64,000 nucleotides of DNA from Dactylosporangium sucinum. GTDB lineage: Bacteria > Actinomycetota > Actinomycetes > Mycobacteriales > Micromonosporaceae. The stretch's first letter is position 1. Every line of letters begins with the position of its first letter. Under the pieces are notes generated by a model that saw only the letters and a list, made by a program, of their open reading frames with translations, searched no databases and was not told where the DNA came from. The translations under genes were made by a program, and so were the position numbers. Below are positions 24,537 through 32,771 of the stretch, piece after piece. The stretch covers positions 1 to 64,000 of the forward strand of contig NZ_BMPI01000005.1 in the NCBI RefSeq assembly GCF_014647515.1, read 5' to 3'.

Positions 24537-25136
24537 TTGTCCATTCGTATGCTCGTGCTGATTGTCGTTCCGCCGCTGGCGGGGCTCGTCCTCGGGTATC
24601 TGCTCGGCGGGCGGCTGGCCGGGTTCCGGGCCATTCGAATTCGCGGTCTCTGGCTGCTGTGGCTGGCCGCCGGGCTCCAGGCCGCGCATTACTACGTGCC
24701 CCTCGTGCGGGAGCTCGTCAGTGACCGAACGATGCTCGCCGTCGTGTTCGCGCCCGTGCTCGGGTGGCTCGTCGTCAACCTCCGGCAGTGGCCCGCGGGC
24801 ATTCGTGCCGCCGGGATCGCGATCGTGCTGGGCGCCGTGCTCAACGCCGTCGCGATCGGGTTGAACGGGCGGATGCCGTACTCGCCGGCGGCGGCCGAGG
24901 CCGCCGGGCTGCGGCCCGGAATCACCACGCCGAAGAATGTGCCGGCCGGCGAGGAGACGCGGCTGCGGTACCTCGGCGACATCATTCCGATCGCTCCGCT
25001 GAAAAAGGTCGTCAGCCCCGGCGACCTTCTGATCAGCGGTGGCTCCTGCGCGCTCGTGGCGCTCGCCATGCGACGTTACCGCCGGGCGGAAGTTCCGCAA
25101 GTCCGAAACCCGATTCCCGTAGGAGGTGACCTATGA
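24537..25136 (+). CDS. DUF5317 family membrane protein
   Basis: 199 residues with about five membrane helices; 'GLVLGYLLGGRLAGFRAIRIRGLWLLWLAAGLQAAHYY', 'NGRMPYSPAAAEAAG' and the late 'RYLGDIIPIAPLKKVVSPGDLLISGG' motif are characteristic of DUF5317, whose function is not known. The TTG at 24537 has GGGGGAAAG eight bases upstream; an ATG at 24549 is the alternative. The stop overlaps the start of the first of two small membrane peptides by 4 nt (ATGA), so the three genes form one translationally coupled unit. Confidence 0.85.
   Translation: MSIRMLVLIVVPPLAGLVLGYLLGGRLAGFRAIRIRGLWLLWLAAGLQAAHYYVPLVRELVSDRTMLAVVFAPVLGWLVVNLRQWPAGIRAAGIAIVLGAVLNAVAIGLNGRMPYSPAAAEAAGLRPGITTPKNVPAGEETRLRYLGDIIPIAPLKKVVSPGDLLISGGSCALVALAMRRYRRAEVPQVRNPIPVGGDL
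25121..25132 (+). promoter_or_regulatory. Near-perfect Shine-Dalgarno site for peptide 1
   Basis: AGGAGGTGACCT (25121-25132) is complementary to almost the whole anti-Shine-Dalgarno tail. It lies within the last codons of the DUF5317 gene and directly before the ATG at 25133. Few genes in this window have such a site, which argues for high expression of the peptide. Confidence 0.8.
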
Positions 25137-25240
25137 CCGCAACGATTTCCTGGCGTCGCGTGGTGCTCGCTGTTTTCACCCTCGCGTCGCTCGCGACCCT
25201 GCTGTACACGATCGGGGCCCCGCACGAGCACGGCGGCTGA
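25133..25240 (+). CDS. 35-residue membrane peptide, copy 1
   Basis: 35 residues: a short basic start ('MTATISWRR'), one hydrophobic helix (about residues 10-28) and a polar C-terminus 'APHEHGG'. Its start overlaps the DUF5317 stop (ATGA) and it has a near-perfect ribosome site. The second copy, at 25268, differs at 12 codons, of which 10 are synonymous and only two change the residue (V14M, H33Q). That pattern points to selection on the protein. No known family is recognised; a small subunit or partner of DUF5317, or a secreted signal with a Gly-Gly end, are possibilities only. Confidence 0.85.
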   Translation: MTATISWRRVVLAVFTLASLATLLYTIGAPHEHGG

Positions 25241-25267
25241 TCCCGGAATTCCGAAATGGAGTCGACG

Positions 25268-25375
25268 ATGACCGCGACGATTTCCTGGCGCCGTGTCGTG
25301 CTGGCGATGTTCACGCTCGCGTCGCTGGCGACCCTGTTGTACACGATCGGCGCCCCGCACGAGCAGGGCGGCTGA
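25268..25375 (+). CDS. 35-residue membrane peptide, copy 2
   Basis: A tandem paralogue of the peptide at 25133, 33 of 35 residues identical (M14 and Q33 here). ATGGAG about six bases before the ATG serves as ribosome site, weaker than that of copy 1. The spacer of 27 nt between copies is unrelated to the region before copy 1, so the duplication covered mainly the coding part. The NUDIX gene starts 70 nt later, with its own leaderless-type promoter. Confidence 0.85.
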   Translation: MTATISWRRVVLAMFTLASLATLLYTIGAPHEQGG

Positions 25376-25445
25376 TGCCGCGCCGCATCCGGAGGTCATG
25401 CACCGCGTGGTCTCCGGCTGCGGCGACGCCGTACGCTGCGCGGTT

Positions 25446-25868
25446 GTGCAGAACGTCAGGGTCGGCATCGGCGTGTTCGTCATTCGCGACGGACGGTTTC
25501 TCATGGGGCGGCGCCGCGGCGCGCACGGCGCCGGATCGTGGTCGGTGCCCGGCGGGCACCTCGAGTTCGGCGAGTCGTTCGAGCAGGTGGCGGCCCGTGA
25601 GGTGGCCGAGGAGACCGGCCTGGCGGTCGTCGGTCTCCGCTTCGGCGGGGTGACGAACGACGTCTTCGCCGACGAGGACCGGCACTACGTGACCGTCTGG
25701 ATGCTCGGTGACTGCCCGGCGGGCGAGCCCGAGGTCCGGGAGCCCGACAAGTTCGTGGACCAGGGATGGTTCGGCTTCGATGGCCTGCCGCAGCCGTTGT
25801 TCCTGCCCTGGGTACAACTGCTTCGATCCCCGTTTATCGACGACATTCGTCGTCAGGTGGCGGGCTGA
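25446..25868 (+). CDS. NUDIX hydrolase (MTH1/NUDT15-like)
   Basis: 140 residues. The Nudix box reads 'GGHLEFGESFEQVAAREVAEETGL', matching GX5EX7REUXEEXGU with all catalytic acidic residues. 'VFVIRDGRFLMGRRRGAHGAGSWSVPGGHLEFGE' and 'VTVWMLGDC' fit nucleotide-type NUDIX enzymes such as NUDT15, which hydrolyse (oxidised) nucleoside triphosphates. The GTG at 25446 is chosen because TACGCT (25432-25437) forms a -10 box 8 nt before it. It is convergent with the glycosyltransferase fusion, 12 nt away. Confidence 0.9.
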   Translation: MQNVRVGIGVFVIRDGRFLMGRRRGAHGAGSWSVPGGHLEFGESFEQVAAREVAEETGLAVVGLRFGGVTNDVFADEDRHYVTVWMLGDCPAGEPEVREPDKFVDQGWFGFDGLPQPLFLPWVQLLRSPFIDDIRRQVAG

Positions 25869-25880
25869 GGTTGGTGGCGG

Positions 25881-27668
25881 CTACGCCGCGCGGGTGATGA
25901 GGGCGTGCATGCTGCGCCTCGCGAGCTCCATGCGGATGCGGCGGTCGCTGCGCGGGTCGGTCATGGTCGGCACGATCGGCTCGCCGATAACGATGACCAT
26001 CGTTGGCTTGCGGCGGAACACGCGGCTCACGCCCGTCGGCGGAGTGAAGCGGATCGACAGGGGCACCAGCGGTACCCGAGCCTGAGCCGCCAGGTGGAAT
26101 GCGCCGCGTTTGAAGTCGCGCAGGCTCGTGTCGTAGGGCTTCAGCTCACCCTCGGGGAAGAAGTGCACGATTCTTCCCTGCGCGAGGAACAGCTCCATCT
26201 CCGAGAAGAACAGCGGCAGGCCGGCCGAGGTCTGCGGTACCGCCACGCCGCCGAGCAATCGGACCAGGGCGCCGTACCAGCGGTTCGCCAGATTGATCGG
26301 CGCCGACGTGAAAACCGGGCGGCGGGGGAACAGCGCGAGGCCGACGAGCGCGCTGTCGAGCAGGTGGACATGGTTGCACACGGTCAGCGCGCCGCCGGAT
26401 CGCGGGAGGCGGTTCACGCCTTCCGTGCGCACGCCCAGGATCACGCGCGTCCAGAGGAACAGCAGCGGGATCGCGATCGCGTAGTAGAACGCCGTCGAGA
26501 ACAGCCGGTACGCGCGCCCGGCGTACCCGGCCGGCGCGTCCGGTGCGCGGCCGGCCCGCGCGTAGACCCGCTCGATCGCCTTGACGCTGCGGTCGACGGA
26601 ATAGAGCTCGGCGTAGCGGGCGTACGTTTTCGACGCCGTCTCCAGCGCCGCCGGATCGTCGATCCAGTGGTCGATCCGCTCGGCGAGCGACGACGGGTCG
26701 CCGGAGCGGAACAGGTTCTCGGGGGTGAGCGCGAACTGGCCGGTGGCGCTCCGGCGGCTGTCGGAGATGACGGGCACGAGCCCGCAGGAGAACGCCTCCA
26801 TGCACGACAGGCCCTCGATTTCGACGTCGGAGGCGTGGACGTACAGATCGCAGCCGCGGATCAGGTCGACGAGATCCTCCTGCGAGTAGTAGCCGAACTC
26901 GGCGGGATTCGCGAGCTTCGAACCCATGCGTCGCAGGCGTTTCTCGCTCGGGCCGTGTCCCGCGAAGTGCAACCGGATCCGCCCGGCATGGCGGGAACGA
27001 CGCGCCGCCCGGATCAGCACGTCCTGCCGCTTCTCCGGCGAGAACCGGCCGACCATCAGGATCCGGAACGGTTCGTCGTCGTCTCGCGTGCGCGCCGGTC
27101 CCGGCCGGAACGCGCCGCCGACACCGTTGGAAATGACGTGGAGCCGGGCCCGGTACCCGTGCTGGCGCAGTTGCGCCGCGATGAACGTCGACGGGCAGTG
27201 GATGTCGCTGAAGCGCCCGTAGAACAGGATGCGAAGCAGGGCGTAGACGAGATGGGCGGCGGGGCGGAACCAGCCCAGCCCGACGTTGTACGTGATGTTC
27301 TCCGGCTGAACGTGGAACGCGGCCACGGCCGGCACGCCGAGCTGCCGGGCAATGCGTTCCGCGGCGCGGCCGAGCGGCCAGGGCTGGTAGATGTGCACGA
27401 CGTCGGCGCCCCGGATCGCATCGACGAGCACTTCCCGGACGGGTTTGCCGAATACGGTGTTCTGCCGGTGCGCCAATTGGCTCGCGATCGGCACGACCAG
27501 CTCCGGCACCCAGTACATCTCGGGCCCGGTGACGCCGCCCGGTTCGCCGCACGCGACCACGCGCACGGTGTGCCCTCGCGAGATGAGGCTCGCGGCGAAC
27601 CGCATCGCCGAAATCGTCGTTCCGTTGTTGCCGACATTGAACGTGTCGCTGATCAACGTGATAATCAT
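25881..27668 (-). CDS. Fusion of GT4 glycosyltransferase and PlsC-type acyltransferase
   Basis: 595 residues. Residues 1-~375 are a GT-B glycosyltransferase of family 4: 'DTFNVGNNGTTIS' loop, 'ILMVGRFSPEKRQDVLIRA' (200-220) and the donor-site E283-x7-E291 in 'EIEGLSCMEAFSCG'. A hydrophobic linker (~393-411) leads to a lysophospholipid acyltransferase domain with H433-x4-D438 ('NHVHLLDS') and 'FFPEGEL' (503-509). One polypeptide could both glycosylate and acylate a membrane lipid, for example a mannolipid or glycolipid precursor. All key motifs of both halves are kept. Start ATG 27668; no close partner genes. Confidence 0.9.
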   Translation of the reverse strand: MIITLISDTFNVGNNGTTISAMRFAASLISRGHTVRVVACGEPGGVTGPEMYWVPELVVPIASQLAHRQNTVFGKPVREVLVDAIRGADVVHIYQPWPLGRAAERIARQLGVPAVAAFHVQPENITYNVGLGWFRPAAHLVYALLRILFYGRFSDIHCPSTFIAAQLRQHGYRARLHVISNGVGGAFRPGPARTRDDDEPFRILMVGRFSPEKRQDVLIRAARRSRHAGRIRLHFAGHGPSEKRLRRMGSKLANPAEFGYYSQEDLVDLIRGCDLYVHASDVEIEGLSCMEAFSCGLVPVISDSRRSATGQFALTPENLFRSGDPSSLAERIDHWIDDPAALETASKTYARYAELYSVDRSVKAIERVYARAGRAPDAPAGYAGRAYRLFSTAFYYAIAIPLLFLWTRVILGVRTEGVNRLPRSGGALTVCNHVHLLDSALVGLALFPRRPVFTSAPINLANRWYGALVRLLGGVAVPQTSAGLPLFFSEMELFLAQGRIVHFFPEGELKPYDTSLRDFKRGAFHLAAQARVPLVPLSIRFTPPTGVSRVFRRKPTMVIVIGEPIVPTMTDPRSDRRIRMELARRSMHALITRAA

Positions 27669-27924
27669 GTGCCCCCGCCGCTTTCCCGGGCTCCGCTCGA
27701 CTGATGGGTCTTGGCCGGAGTCGGCAAATCAGGGCGGTGAGGTCAAACCCGGCAAATCGGCGGCGCTCGCGGGCGCGGCGCATCGACAGCGTCGACGCGG
27801 GCGTACGAACATGCGGACATCCCTGACCCAAACGAGTGATCAGCACGCTATCCAACACGTTTCGACCGGTCAATCTTCCCGTTGTCCGGGTGCTTGATGC
27901 GCCGGTTGCGGGGTAGTCGCGCGT
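27669..27924. other. Divergent intergenic region
   Basis: 256 nt between the starts of the glycosyltransferase fusion and the DUF302 gene. I see no reading frame with coding character and no strong palindrome; it presumably holds both promoters. Confidence 0.6.
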
Positions 27925-28449
27925 ATGACGATCACCGCGACGGAGTGGACGGCACACCGCCTGGCTGTCGAGGTCGACGAAGCGTTCGAGGACGCCGTCG
28001 CCCGCTACGAGGCCGCCGTGCCCGAGTACCCGGCGGCGCGCTTCGACCAGCTCGTGGCCGACCACGCCGACTGGCGAACCGTGCTCGACCTGACCGACGA
28101 GATCGCCCGCCACGGGTTCCTGATCTATTGGAAGTTCACCGGCGACTCGGTCTTCGCCCTCGCCGGCGACACGGCGCGCTGGGCCGCCTACCTGATGGGC
28201 AACCACACGATCGCCGAACGGATGGTCCGCCACGACCCGGCCGCGATGCTGTACGCCCCGCTGCGCGTCGTGATCTCGCAGGCGCCCGGCGGCCCGACGC
28301 GGATCTCGACCGACCAGCCCAGCCGGCAGTTCGCGTCCCTGGACGATCCGGACATCGCCGCGGTCGGCGTCGAGCTGGACCACAAGCTCGGCGCCCTGCT
28401 CGAGGCGCTGGACTGGCCGGTGCCCACCTGCCTCACGGAAATGCCGTGA
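27925..28449 (+). CDS. DUF302-like protein
   Basis: 174 residues, soluble. The C-terminal half 'MLYAPLRVVISQAPGGPTRISTDQPSRQFASLDDPDIAAVGVELDHKLGALLEAL' has the DUF302 pattern ('LR....E...G.T....D.PS..F......V......LD.KL..L'). The N-terminal half precedes it with helices and 'FLIYWKFTGDSVFALAGDTARWAAYLMGNH'. The function of DUF302 is unknown; the fold is related to periplasmic and metal-associated proteins. A good ribosome site is not visible. Confidence 0.75.
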   Translation: MTITATEWTAHRLAVEVDEAFEDAVARYEAAVPEYPAARFDQLVADHADWRTVLDLTDEIARHGFLIYWKFTGDSVFALAGDTARWAAYLMGNHTIAERMVRHDPAAMLYAPLRVVISQAPGGPTRISTDQPSRQFASLDDPDIAAVGVELDHKLGALLEALDWPVPTCLTEMP

Positions 28450-28547
28450 AACGCACCGGCGCGCGGGCGTCAACGTCTGGCTCGACGTCGGCGCCCACGC
28501 GCCGGAAGTTCTTCGAAGGTCACGCCACGGTGGTCGGGTAGCCGGAA

Positions 28548-28868
28548 TCAGACGCCCGGCGCGCGGTATTCGACGCTCTGATGCACCGCCTGGTCGACCT
28601 CCGCCGGGGTCAGCAGCGCCACGGTCTTGGTGGTAGCGCCGCCAGATGAACCAACCGCGAGCGCCACCGCCGCGGCGGCCTTGTTGTCCGGCAGCTCGCA
28701 GATCACATACGTGTCGTTGTCGCCGAAGCAGAAGTCGAACGACTCCAACTGTCCGCCGGCGCTTTCGGCCATCCTCCGGACTGCCTCGACTCGTCCGCTG
28801 CCGCCGTCCTTGAGCAGTCCGCGAAGCCCGTCGGCCGTGAACGTCCCCTGGATCATGAATCTGGGCAC
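28548..28868 (-). CDS. GYD domain protein
   Basis: 106 residues of the small alpha/beta GYD family: 'MPRFMIQGTFTADGLRGLLKDGGSGRVEAVRRMAESAGGQLESFDFCFGDNDTYVICELPDNKAAAAVALAVGSSGG'. The start is the GTG at 28868, giving the family's 'MP(R/K)F.IQG.(Y/F)T' opening, with GAGGGGGTGAT just upstream; longer versions would translate the ribosome site. The family has no proven role. The FAD oxidoreductase gene ends 65 nt downstream of its reverse start region. Confidence 0.85.
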   Translation of the reverse strand: MPRFMIQGTFTADGLRGLLKDGGSGRVEAVRRMAESAGGQLESFDFCFGDNDTYVICELPDNKAAAAVALAVGSSGGATTKTVALLTPAEVDQAVHQSVEYRAPGV

Positions 28869-28933
28869 AGAGATCACCCCCTCAAAACCGAGCGTAATCA
28901 CTGGAGGCGCGCCGGCCCAACCGCTCGGCGCAG

Positions 28934-30364
28934 CTAGCGGGGCTGGATGTTGTTGTTGAGACGGAAGCGATTCTCGGGGTCGAAGTCACGCTTGATCCGG
29001 GCGAGACGATCGAGATTCCGGCCGAACGCCGCCTGCCGGGTGGCGCTGTCGAGCTCCCGGTCTCCGCCGAAGTTGAGGTACGTGCCGGCCGCGGACGGCA
29101 CCCGCTGTACCTCATGGAAGGCATCCCGCACCCAGTGCATGGTCGCGGCGTCTTCCGCGGCGTCGGTCCAGTTGCCGTCGATGCTCACGATGTAGGCGGC
29201 GCTCCGGTCGCCGAAGGCGGTGTCGGCCGGGCCCATCCGGCGCACGGCGCCGCCCAGCTGCGGCGCGTGGACCAGCGTGCGCGGATGCGGCCGGTGCAGC
29301 CCCCGGCGCAACACCACGTCGAGCACGTCGTCGCCGAGCTCGTTCAGGGTCACCGACTTCCAGTAGCTGCGCAACTGTCCCTTGGGGAACATGAAGTCCA
29401 GGCTTCGCTGTACGTCCCGGAAGGATGCCGGGCCGCTCAGGTCGGCCAGGGGCGTGCCGAACCGGCCGACCGGCCGGAGGGCGGGCGCGCCGTCGTCCGG
29501 CGAGCCCGCGTGCACGGCCGCCACGATGAGCACATCCCGGTTGTGTACCTCCCGCGGCAGCAGCGGCGTCGCGGGCATCGACCAGAGCATGACCCGGCTG
29601 GTGACCTCGTCCGGCAGGCCGGCGGTCCAGTCGCGCCAGGCCGGCAGGATCTCGTTCGCGTCCGCGGCGGCGTACATCGCGCAGCCGAACATGACGGTCG
29701 GTCCCACCGGATGGGCCTGGAACTCGAACGCGGTCACGACGCCGAAGTTGCCGCCACCGCCCCGCAGTGCCCAGAAGAGTTCTGCGTTTTCGGTACCGCT
29801 GGCCCGGACCAAGTGTCCGTCGGCCGTGACGACCTCGGCCGCGATCAGGTTGTCGCAGGTGAGGCCGTACTTGCGATGGAGCCAGCCGAGCCCGCCGCCC
29901 AGCGTCAGGCCGGCGACGCCCGTCGTCGACATCACGCCGCCCGGCACGGCTAGCCCGAACGCCTGGCTCTCGCGGTCGACGTCGGCCAAGGTCGCCCCGC
30001 CCTGGACGCGGACGGTGCGCTCAGCGGGGTTCGTCCAGACCCCGCGCATCGCGGACAGGTCGATCATCAGCGCGTCGTCGCTGACGCTGTGACCCGCGAT
30101 GCCGTGGCCGCCGCTCCGCACGGCGACCAGCAGGTCACGCTCCCGGGCGAGGCGCACGGCGTCGATCACGTCCGCCGCGCCCGAGCAGCGGACGATGAGT
30201 CCGGGATGACGGTCGAACATGCCGTTCTGCACGGCACGGCTCTCGTCGTAACCGGGATCCTCGCGGGTGACGAGCGGGCCGTGGAACATCGCCCGCAGCT
30301 CATCCAGTTGTGGGTTGGTGAGTTCCGTCCGGCCCCCGTTGAGCAGGCTGAGCCGCACTGTCAT
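28934..30364 (-). CDS. FAD-linked oxidoreductase (berberine-bridge/BBE type)
   Basis: 476 residues. N-terminal FAD_binding_4 domain with 'AVRSGGHGIAGHSV' (the histidine that typically carries FAD covalently), 'GGATLADVDRESQAFGLAVPGGV' and 'GLTLGGGLGWLHRKYGLTCDN'; C-terminal BBE domain 'YLNFGGDRELD......FGRNLDRLARIKRDFDPENRFRLNNNI'. These enzymes oxidise sugars, alcohols or alkaloid-like substrates with O2. The substrate is not predictable. No signal peptide. It could act alone, as neighbours are unrelated. Confidence 0.9.
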   Translation of the reverse strand: MTVRLSLLNGGRTELTNPQLDELRAMFHGPLVTREDPGYDESRAVQNGMFDRHPGLIVRCSGAADVIDAVRLARERDLLVAVRSGGHGIAGHSVSDDALMIDLSAMRGVWTNPAERTVRVQGGATLADVDRESQAFGLAVPGGVMSTTGVAGLTLGGGLGWLHRKYGLTCDNLIAAEVVTADGHLVRASGTENAELFWALRGGGGNFGVVTAFEFQAHPVGPTVMFGCAMYAAADANEILPAWRDWTAGLPDEVTSRVMLWSMPATPLLPREVHNRDVLIVAAVHAGSPDDGAPALRPVGRFGTPLADLSGPASFRDVQRSLDFMFPKGQLRSYWKSVTLNELGDDVLDVVLRRGLHRPHPRTLVHAPQLGGAVRRMGPADTAFGDRSAAYIVSIDGNWTDAAEDAATMHWVRDAFHEVQRVPSAAGTYLNFGGDRELDSATRQAAFGRNLDRLARIKRDFDPENRFRLNNNIQPR

Positions 30365-30440
30365 TTCGGCTTCCCCCAGCGTCGACGTCCGCGGCGTGTC
30401 TGCCCGGGGCGATCTGGACGAAACCGTCAGACCACTCGCG

Positions 30441-31148
30441 TCACTGCCGCGGCATCGCCGGCGACCAGCGCACCGGTGGAGCTCCGGCCGCCACGAGCGC
30501 CGCGTTGATCCGGCTGAACGGTCGGCTGCCGCGGAAGCCGGACGGGTTCATCGGGCTGGGGTGCCCGGCGCGCAGCACGACGTGCCGGTCGTTCGTCACC
30601 AGCGGCGCCTTGGCCTTCGCCGCCGCGCCCCACAGCACGAACACGACGCGGTCCGCCCTCGCGTTCAGCGCCCGGATCGTGGCGTCGGTGATGTTCTCCC
30701 AACCGCGCCCCTTGTGCGAGTTGGGGTTGCCGGCGCGGACGGTCAGCACCGCGTTGAGCAGCATCACCCCCTGCCGGCACCAGGCGGTCAGGTCACCCGA
30801 CGGCGGCGGGTCCACCCCCAGGTCCTCGCGCATCTCCTGGTACACGTTGTGCAGGGAGGGCGGGACCGGGACACCCGGCGGTACGCTGAAGCTCAGTCCG
30901 TGGGCCTGTCCCGGTCGGATGTACGGATCCTGGCCGAGGATGAGGACCCGGGTCGCCGCGAGCGGGGACAACCGGTACGCGGCGTAGATGTCCTGCTTCC
31001 GCGGATACACCGTTTCGGACCGGTACTGCTCGACGACGAACGAGGACAGCGCCGCCACGACAGCCGGGTCGACGTACGGGGTGACCGCCTCACGCCAGTC
31101 GTCAGGCAGGAAGTCCAGCAGGTACACGGGCTTCGCCGACACGGTCAT
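30441..31148 (-). CDS. ung: Uracil-DNA glycosylase, family 1
   Basis: 235 residues, normal for Ung, which removes uracil from DNA at the start of base-excision repair. Motif A 'ILGQDPYIRPGQAHGLSFS' holds the catalytic Asp of 'GQDPY', and motif B 'GHPSPMNPSGFRGSRPFSRIN' keeps the catalytic His of 'HPSP'. The insertion wedge region is conserved. The ATG at 31148 shares its CATG with the ATG of a small reading frame on the other strand. Confidence 0.95.
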   Translation of the reverse strand: MTVSAKPVYLLDFLPDDWREAVTPYVDPAVVAALSSFVVEQYRSETVYPRKQDIYAAYRLSPLAATRVLILGQDPYIRPGQAHGLSFSVPPGVPVPPSLHNVYQEMREDLGVDPPPSGDLTAWCRQGVMLLNAVLTVRAGNPNSHKGRGWENITDATIRALNARADRVVFVLWGAAAKAKAPLVTNDRHVVLRAGHPSPMNPSGFRGSRPFSRINAALVAAGAPPVRWSPAMPRQ

Positions 31149-31245
31149 GGCCGCAATCTATACGCTGTCAGAGCTCAAGGAAGTACCGCACCACGTTGCG
31201 GATCTCGCCCAGCTCCCCGACGAGTTGAAGGGCCACACCCGATGA
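31147..31245 (+). CDS. Possible 32-residue leader peptide of fabV
   Basis: ATG at 31147 opens a 32-codon frame ('MAAIYTLSELKEVPHHVADLAQLP...') whose TGA overlaps the fabV ATG as ATGA. The overlap is the kind seen for translationally coupled genes, and the frame starts in the same CATG that begins ung. No ribosome site precedes it, so a leaderless message would be needed. Chance cannot be excluded. Confidence 0.3.
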   Translation: MAAIYTLSELKEVPHHVADLAQLPDELKGHTR

Positions 31246-32432
31246 ACGCACGTGTCGTCAGCCCCGCCGGCAAGGGGTTCGTGTTCCTGGACGCCCACCC
31301 GGCCGGCTGCGCGGCCACGGTGGACCGGATGTGGCGCGATGTTCCCGCCGGTCCGGTGCCGGCCGGGAGCCGGCCGACCGCCCTGGTCGTGGGCTGCTCA
31401 GCCGGGTACGGGCTGGCCGCCACCATCGCCGGCCTGGCCCGCTACGGAATCCGCGGCGTCGGGGTCTGCCTCGAGAAGCCGCCCACGCCGCGCCGGACCG
31501 CCACCGCCGGTTGGTACCGCGTCGCCGCCACCGCCGAGCTGGCCGGGGACGATTTCGTGTTCGTCAACGGCGACGCGTTCAGCGATCAGACCAAGGAGCA
31601 GGTGACCAAGCTGCTCGCCGAACGGTTCGGCCCCGTCGACCACCTGATCTACTCGGTGGCCGCTCCGCGGCGTACCGACCCGGACACCGGCGAGACGTAC
31701 GCCTCGGTCCTCAAGCCGCTCGGCGCGGTACACACCACCAAGACCCTCGTGTTCGACGACGGGATCCCGGTGGTCAAGACGGTCACCAGTGAGCCGGCCA
31801 CCGAGGAGGAGACCGCGCAGACCGTCGCGGTCATGGGCGGCGCCGACTGGCGCCGGTGGCTCCGTCATCTGAGCGCGGCCGACCTGCTCGCCGACGGGGT
31901 CACCACCGCGGCGCTGACCTACATCGGCTCGCCGCTGACCTCCGGGATCTACCGGGCCGGCACCATCGGCGCGGCCAAGGCCGATCTGGAGGCCACTGCC
32001 CGGGAACTCCACGCTCAGCTGGCCGCCCGCGGTGGGCGGGCGGTCACCAGCGTCAACGGGGCCGCAGTCACTCAGTCGTCGACCGCCATCCCGGGCATCG
32101 CCCTCTACGTCGGGCTGCTGCGCGCCGTGCTCGGCGGCGCCATGGTGTCGCCGACCGCCCAGCTGGTGCAGCTGTGGGACCAGCTCGTCGGCGCGGCCGA
32201 GCTGACCACCGACGATGCGGCCCGCGTCCGGCTCGACACGTGGGAGCTGGAACCCACCGTGCAGGCCGCGATCGGTGAGCGCTGGCGCGACGCCACTTCC
32301 GAAACGATCGCCGGCCTGGCCGACGTGGACTGGTTCGCCGGCGAAGTGCGCCGCCTGTACGGCTTCGACGTGCCCGGCGTCGACTACAGTCTGCCGGTCG
32401 AGACCGAGATCCCCTGGCCGGCCACTTCCTGA
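31242..32432 (+). CDS. fabV: Enoyl-ACP/trans-2-enoyl-CoA reductase FabV
   Basis: 396 residues, the length of FabV. It reduces trans-2-enoyl-ACP (or -CoA) with NADH in the last step of fatty-acid elongation and is insensitive to triclosan in several bacteria. Seen: 'ALVVGCSAGYGLAATIAGLARYG' (nucleotide loop), 'DHLIYSVAAPRRTDP' and the family's Y-x8-K active site in 'IYRAGTIGAAK'. Actinobacteria usually use the FabI/InhA type, so a FabV is noteworthy. AAGGG lies before the ATG at 31242; it is divergent from ung. Confidence 0.92.
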   Translation: MNARVVSPAGKGFVFLDAHPAGCAATVDRMWRDVPAGPVPAGSRPTALVVGCSAGYGLAATIAGLARYGIRGVGVCLEKPPTPRRTATAGWYRVAATAELAGDDFVFVNGDAFSDQTKEQVTKLLAERFGPVDHLIYSVAAPRRTDPDTGETYASVLKPLGAVHTTKTLVFDDGIPVVKTVTSEPATEEETAQTVAVMGGADWRRWLRHLSAADLLADGVTTAALTYIGSPLTSGIYRAGTIGAAKADLEATARELHAQLAARGGRAVTSVNGAAVTQSSTAIPGIALYVGLLRAVLGGAMVSPTAQLVQLWDQLVGAAELTTDDAARVRLDTWELEPTVQAAIGERWRDATSETIAGLADVDWFAGEVRRLYGFDVPGVDYSLPVETEIPWPATS

Positions 32433-32457
32433 CCCGCAGGCGCCGGCCCGACTTGCG

Positions 32458-32640
32458 ATGGACGTTCCGGAGCGGTTCTGGTCGGTGCTCGAGACGCACG
32501 GCCGGAGCCAGGCGAGCCTCCTCGCTTGGCTGCGCGAGGCGTCGGAGGACGAGATCGTGGCGTTCCAGCTGGCGTACGAGCTGGCGGCGGAGGAACTCGC
32601 CGACTACTGGGACGGTCGAGCGGCTGGACGAGTCCTGAGC
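32458..32640 (+). pseudogene. Truncated DUF4240-like fragment
   Basis: An ATG at 32458 opens 'MDVPERFWSVLETHGRSQASLLAWLREASEDEIVAFQLAYELAAEELADYW', matching the start of DUF4240 proteins ('FW.VLE....DEIVAFQ'). After about 60 codons the similarity ends where 'WDLWGAA' should follow, and the frame runs on into sequence antisense to the next gene. Either frame ends without the usual C-terminal half. I read it as a remnant; no ribosome site is clear. Confidence 0.5.
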
Positions 32641-32771
32641 TACCGGCCGCGGGCGCGCCACTCCGGGCGCCGCGCCGAGGGTCTTGCCGTGGCCGGGGGT
32701 GGCGTCGCACAGCTTCGTGGTCCGTCGTGCGGCTGCCGATCCTCGGCTGCGTCACTGGGGGCCCCGCATGG

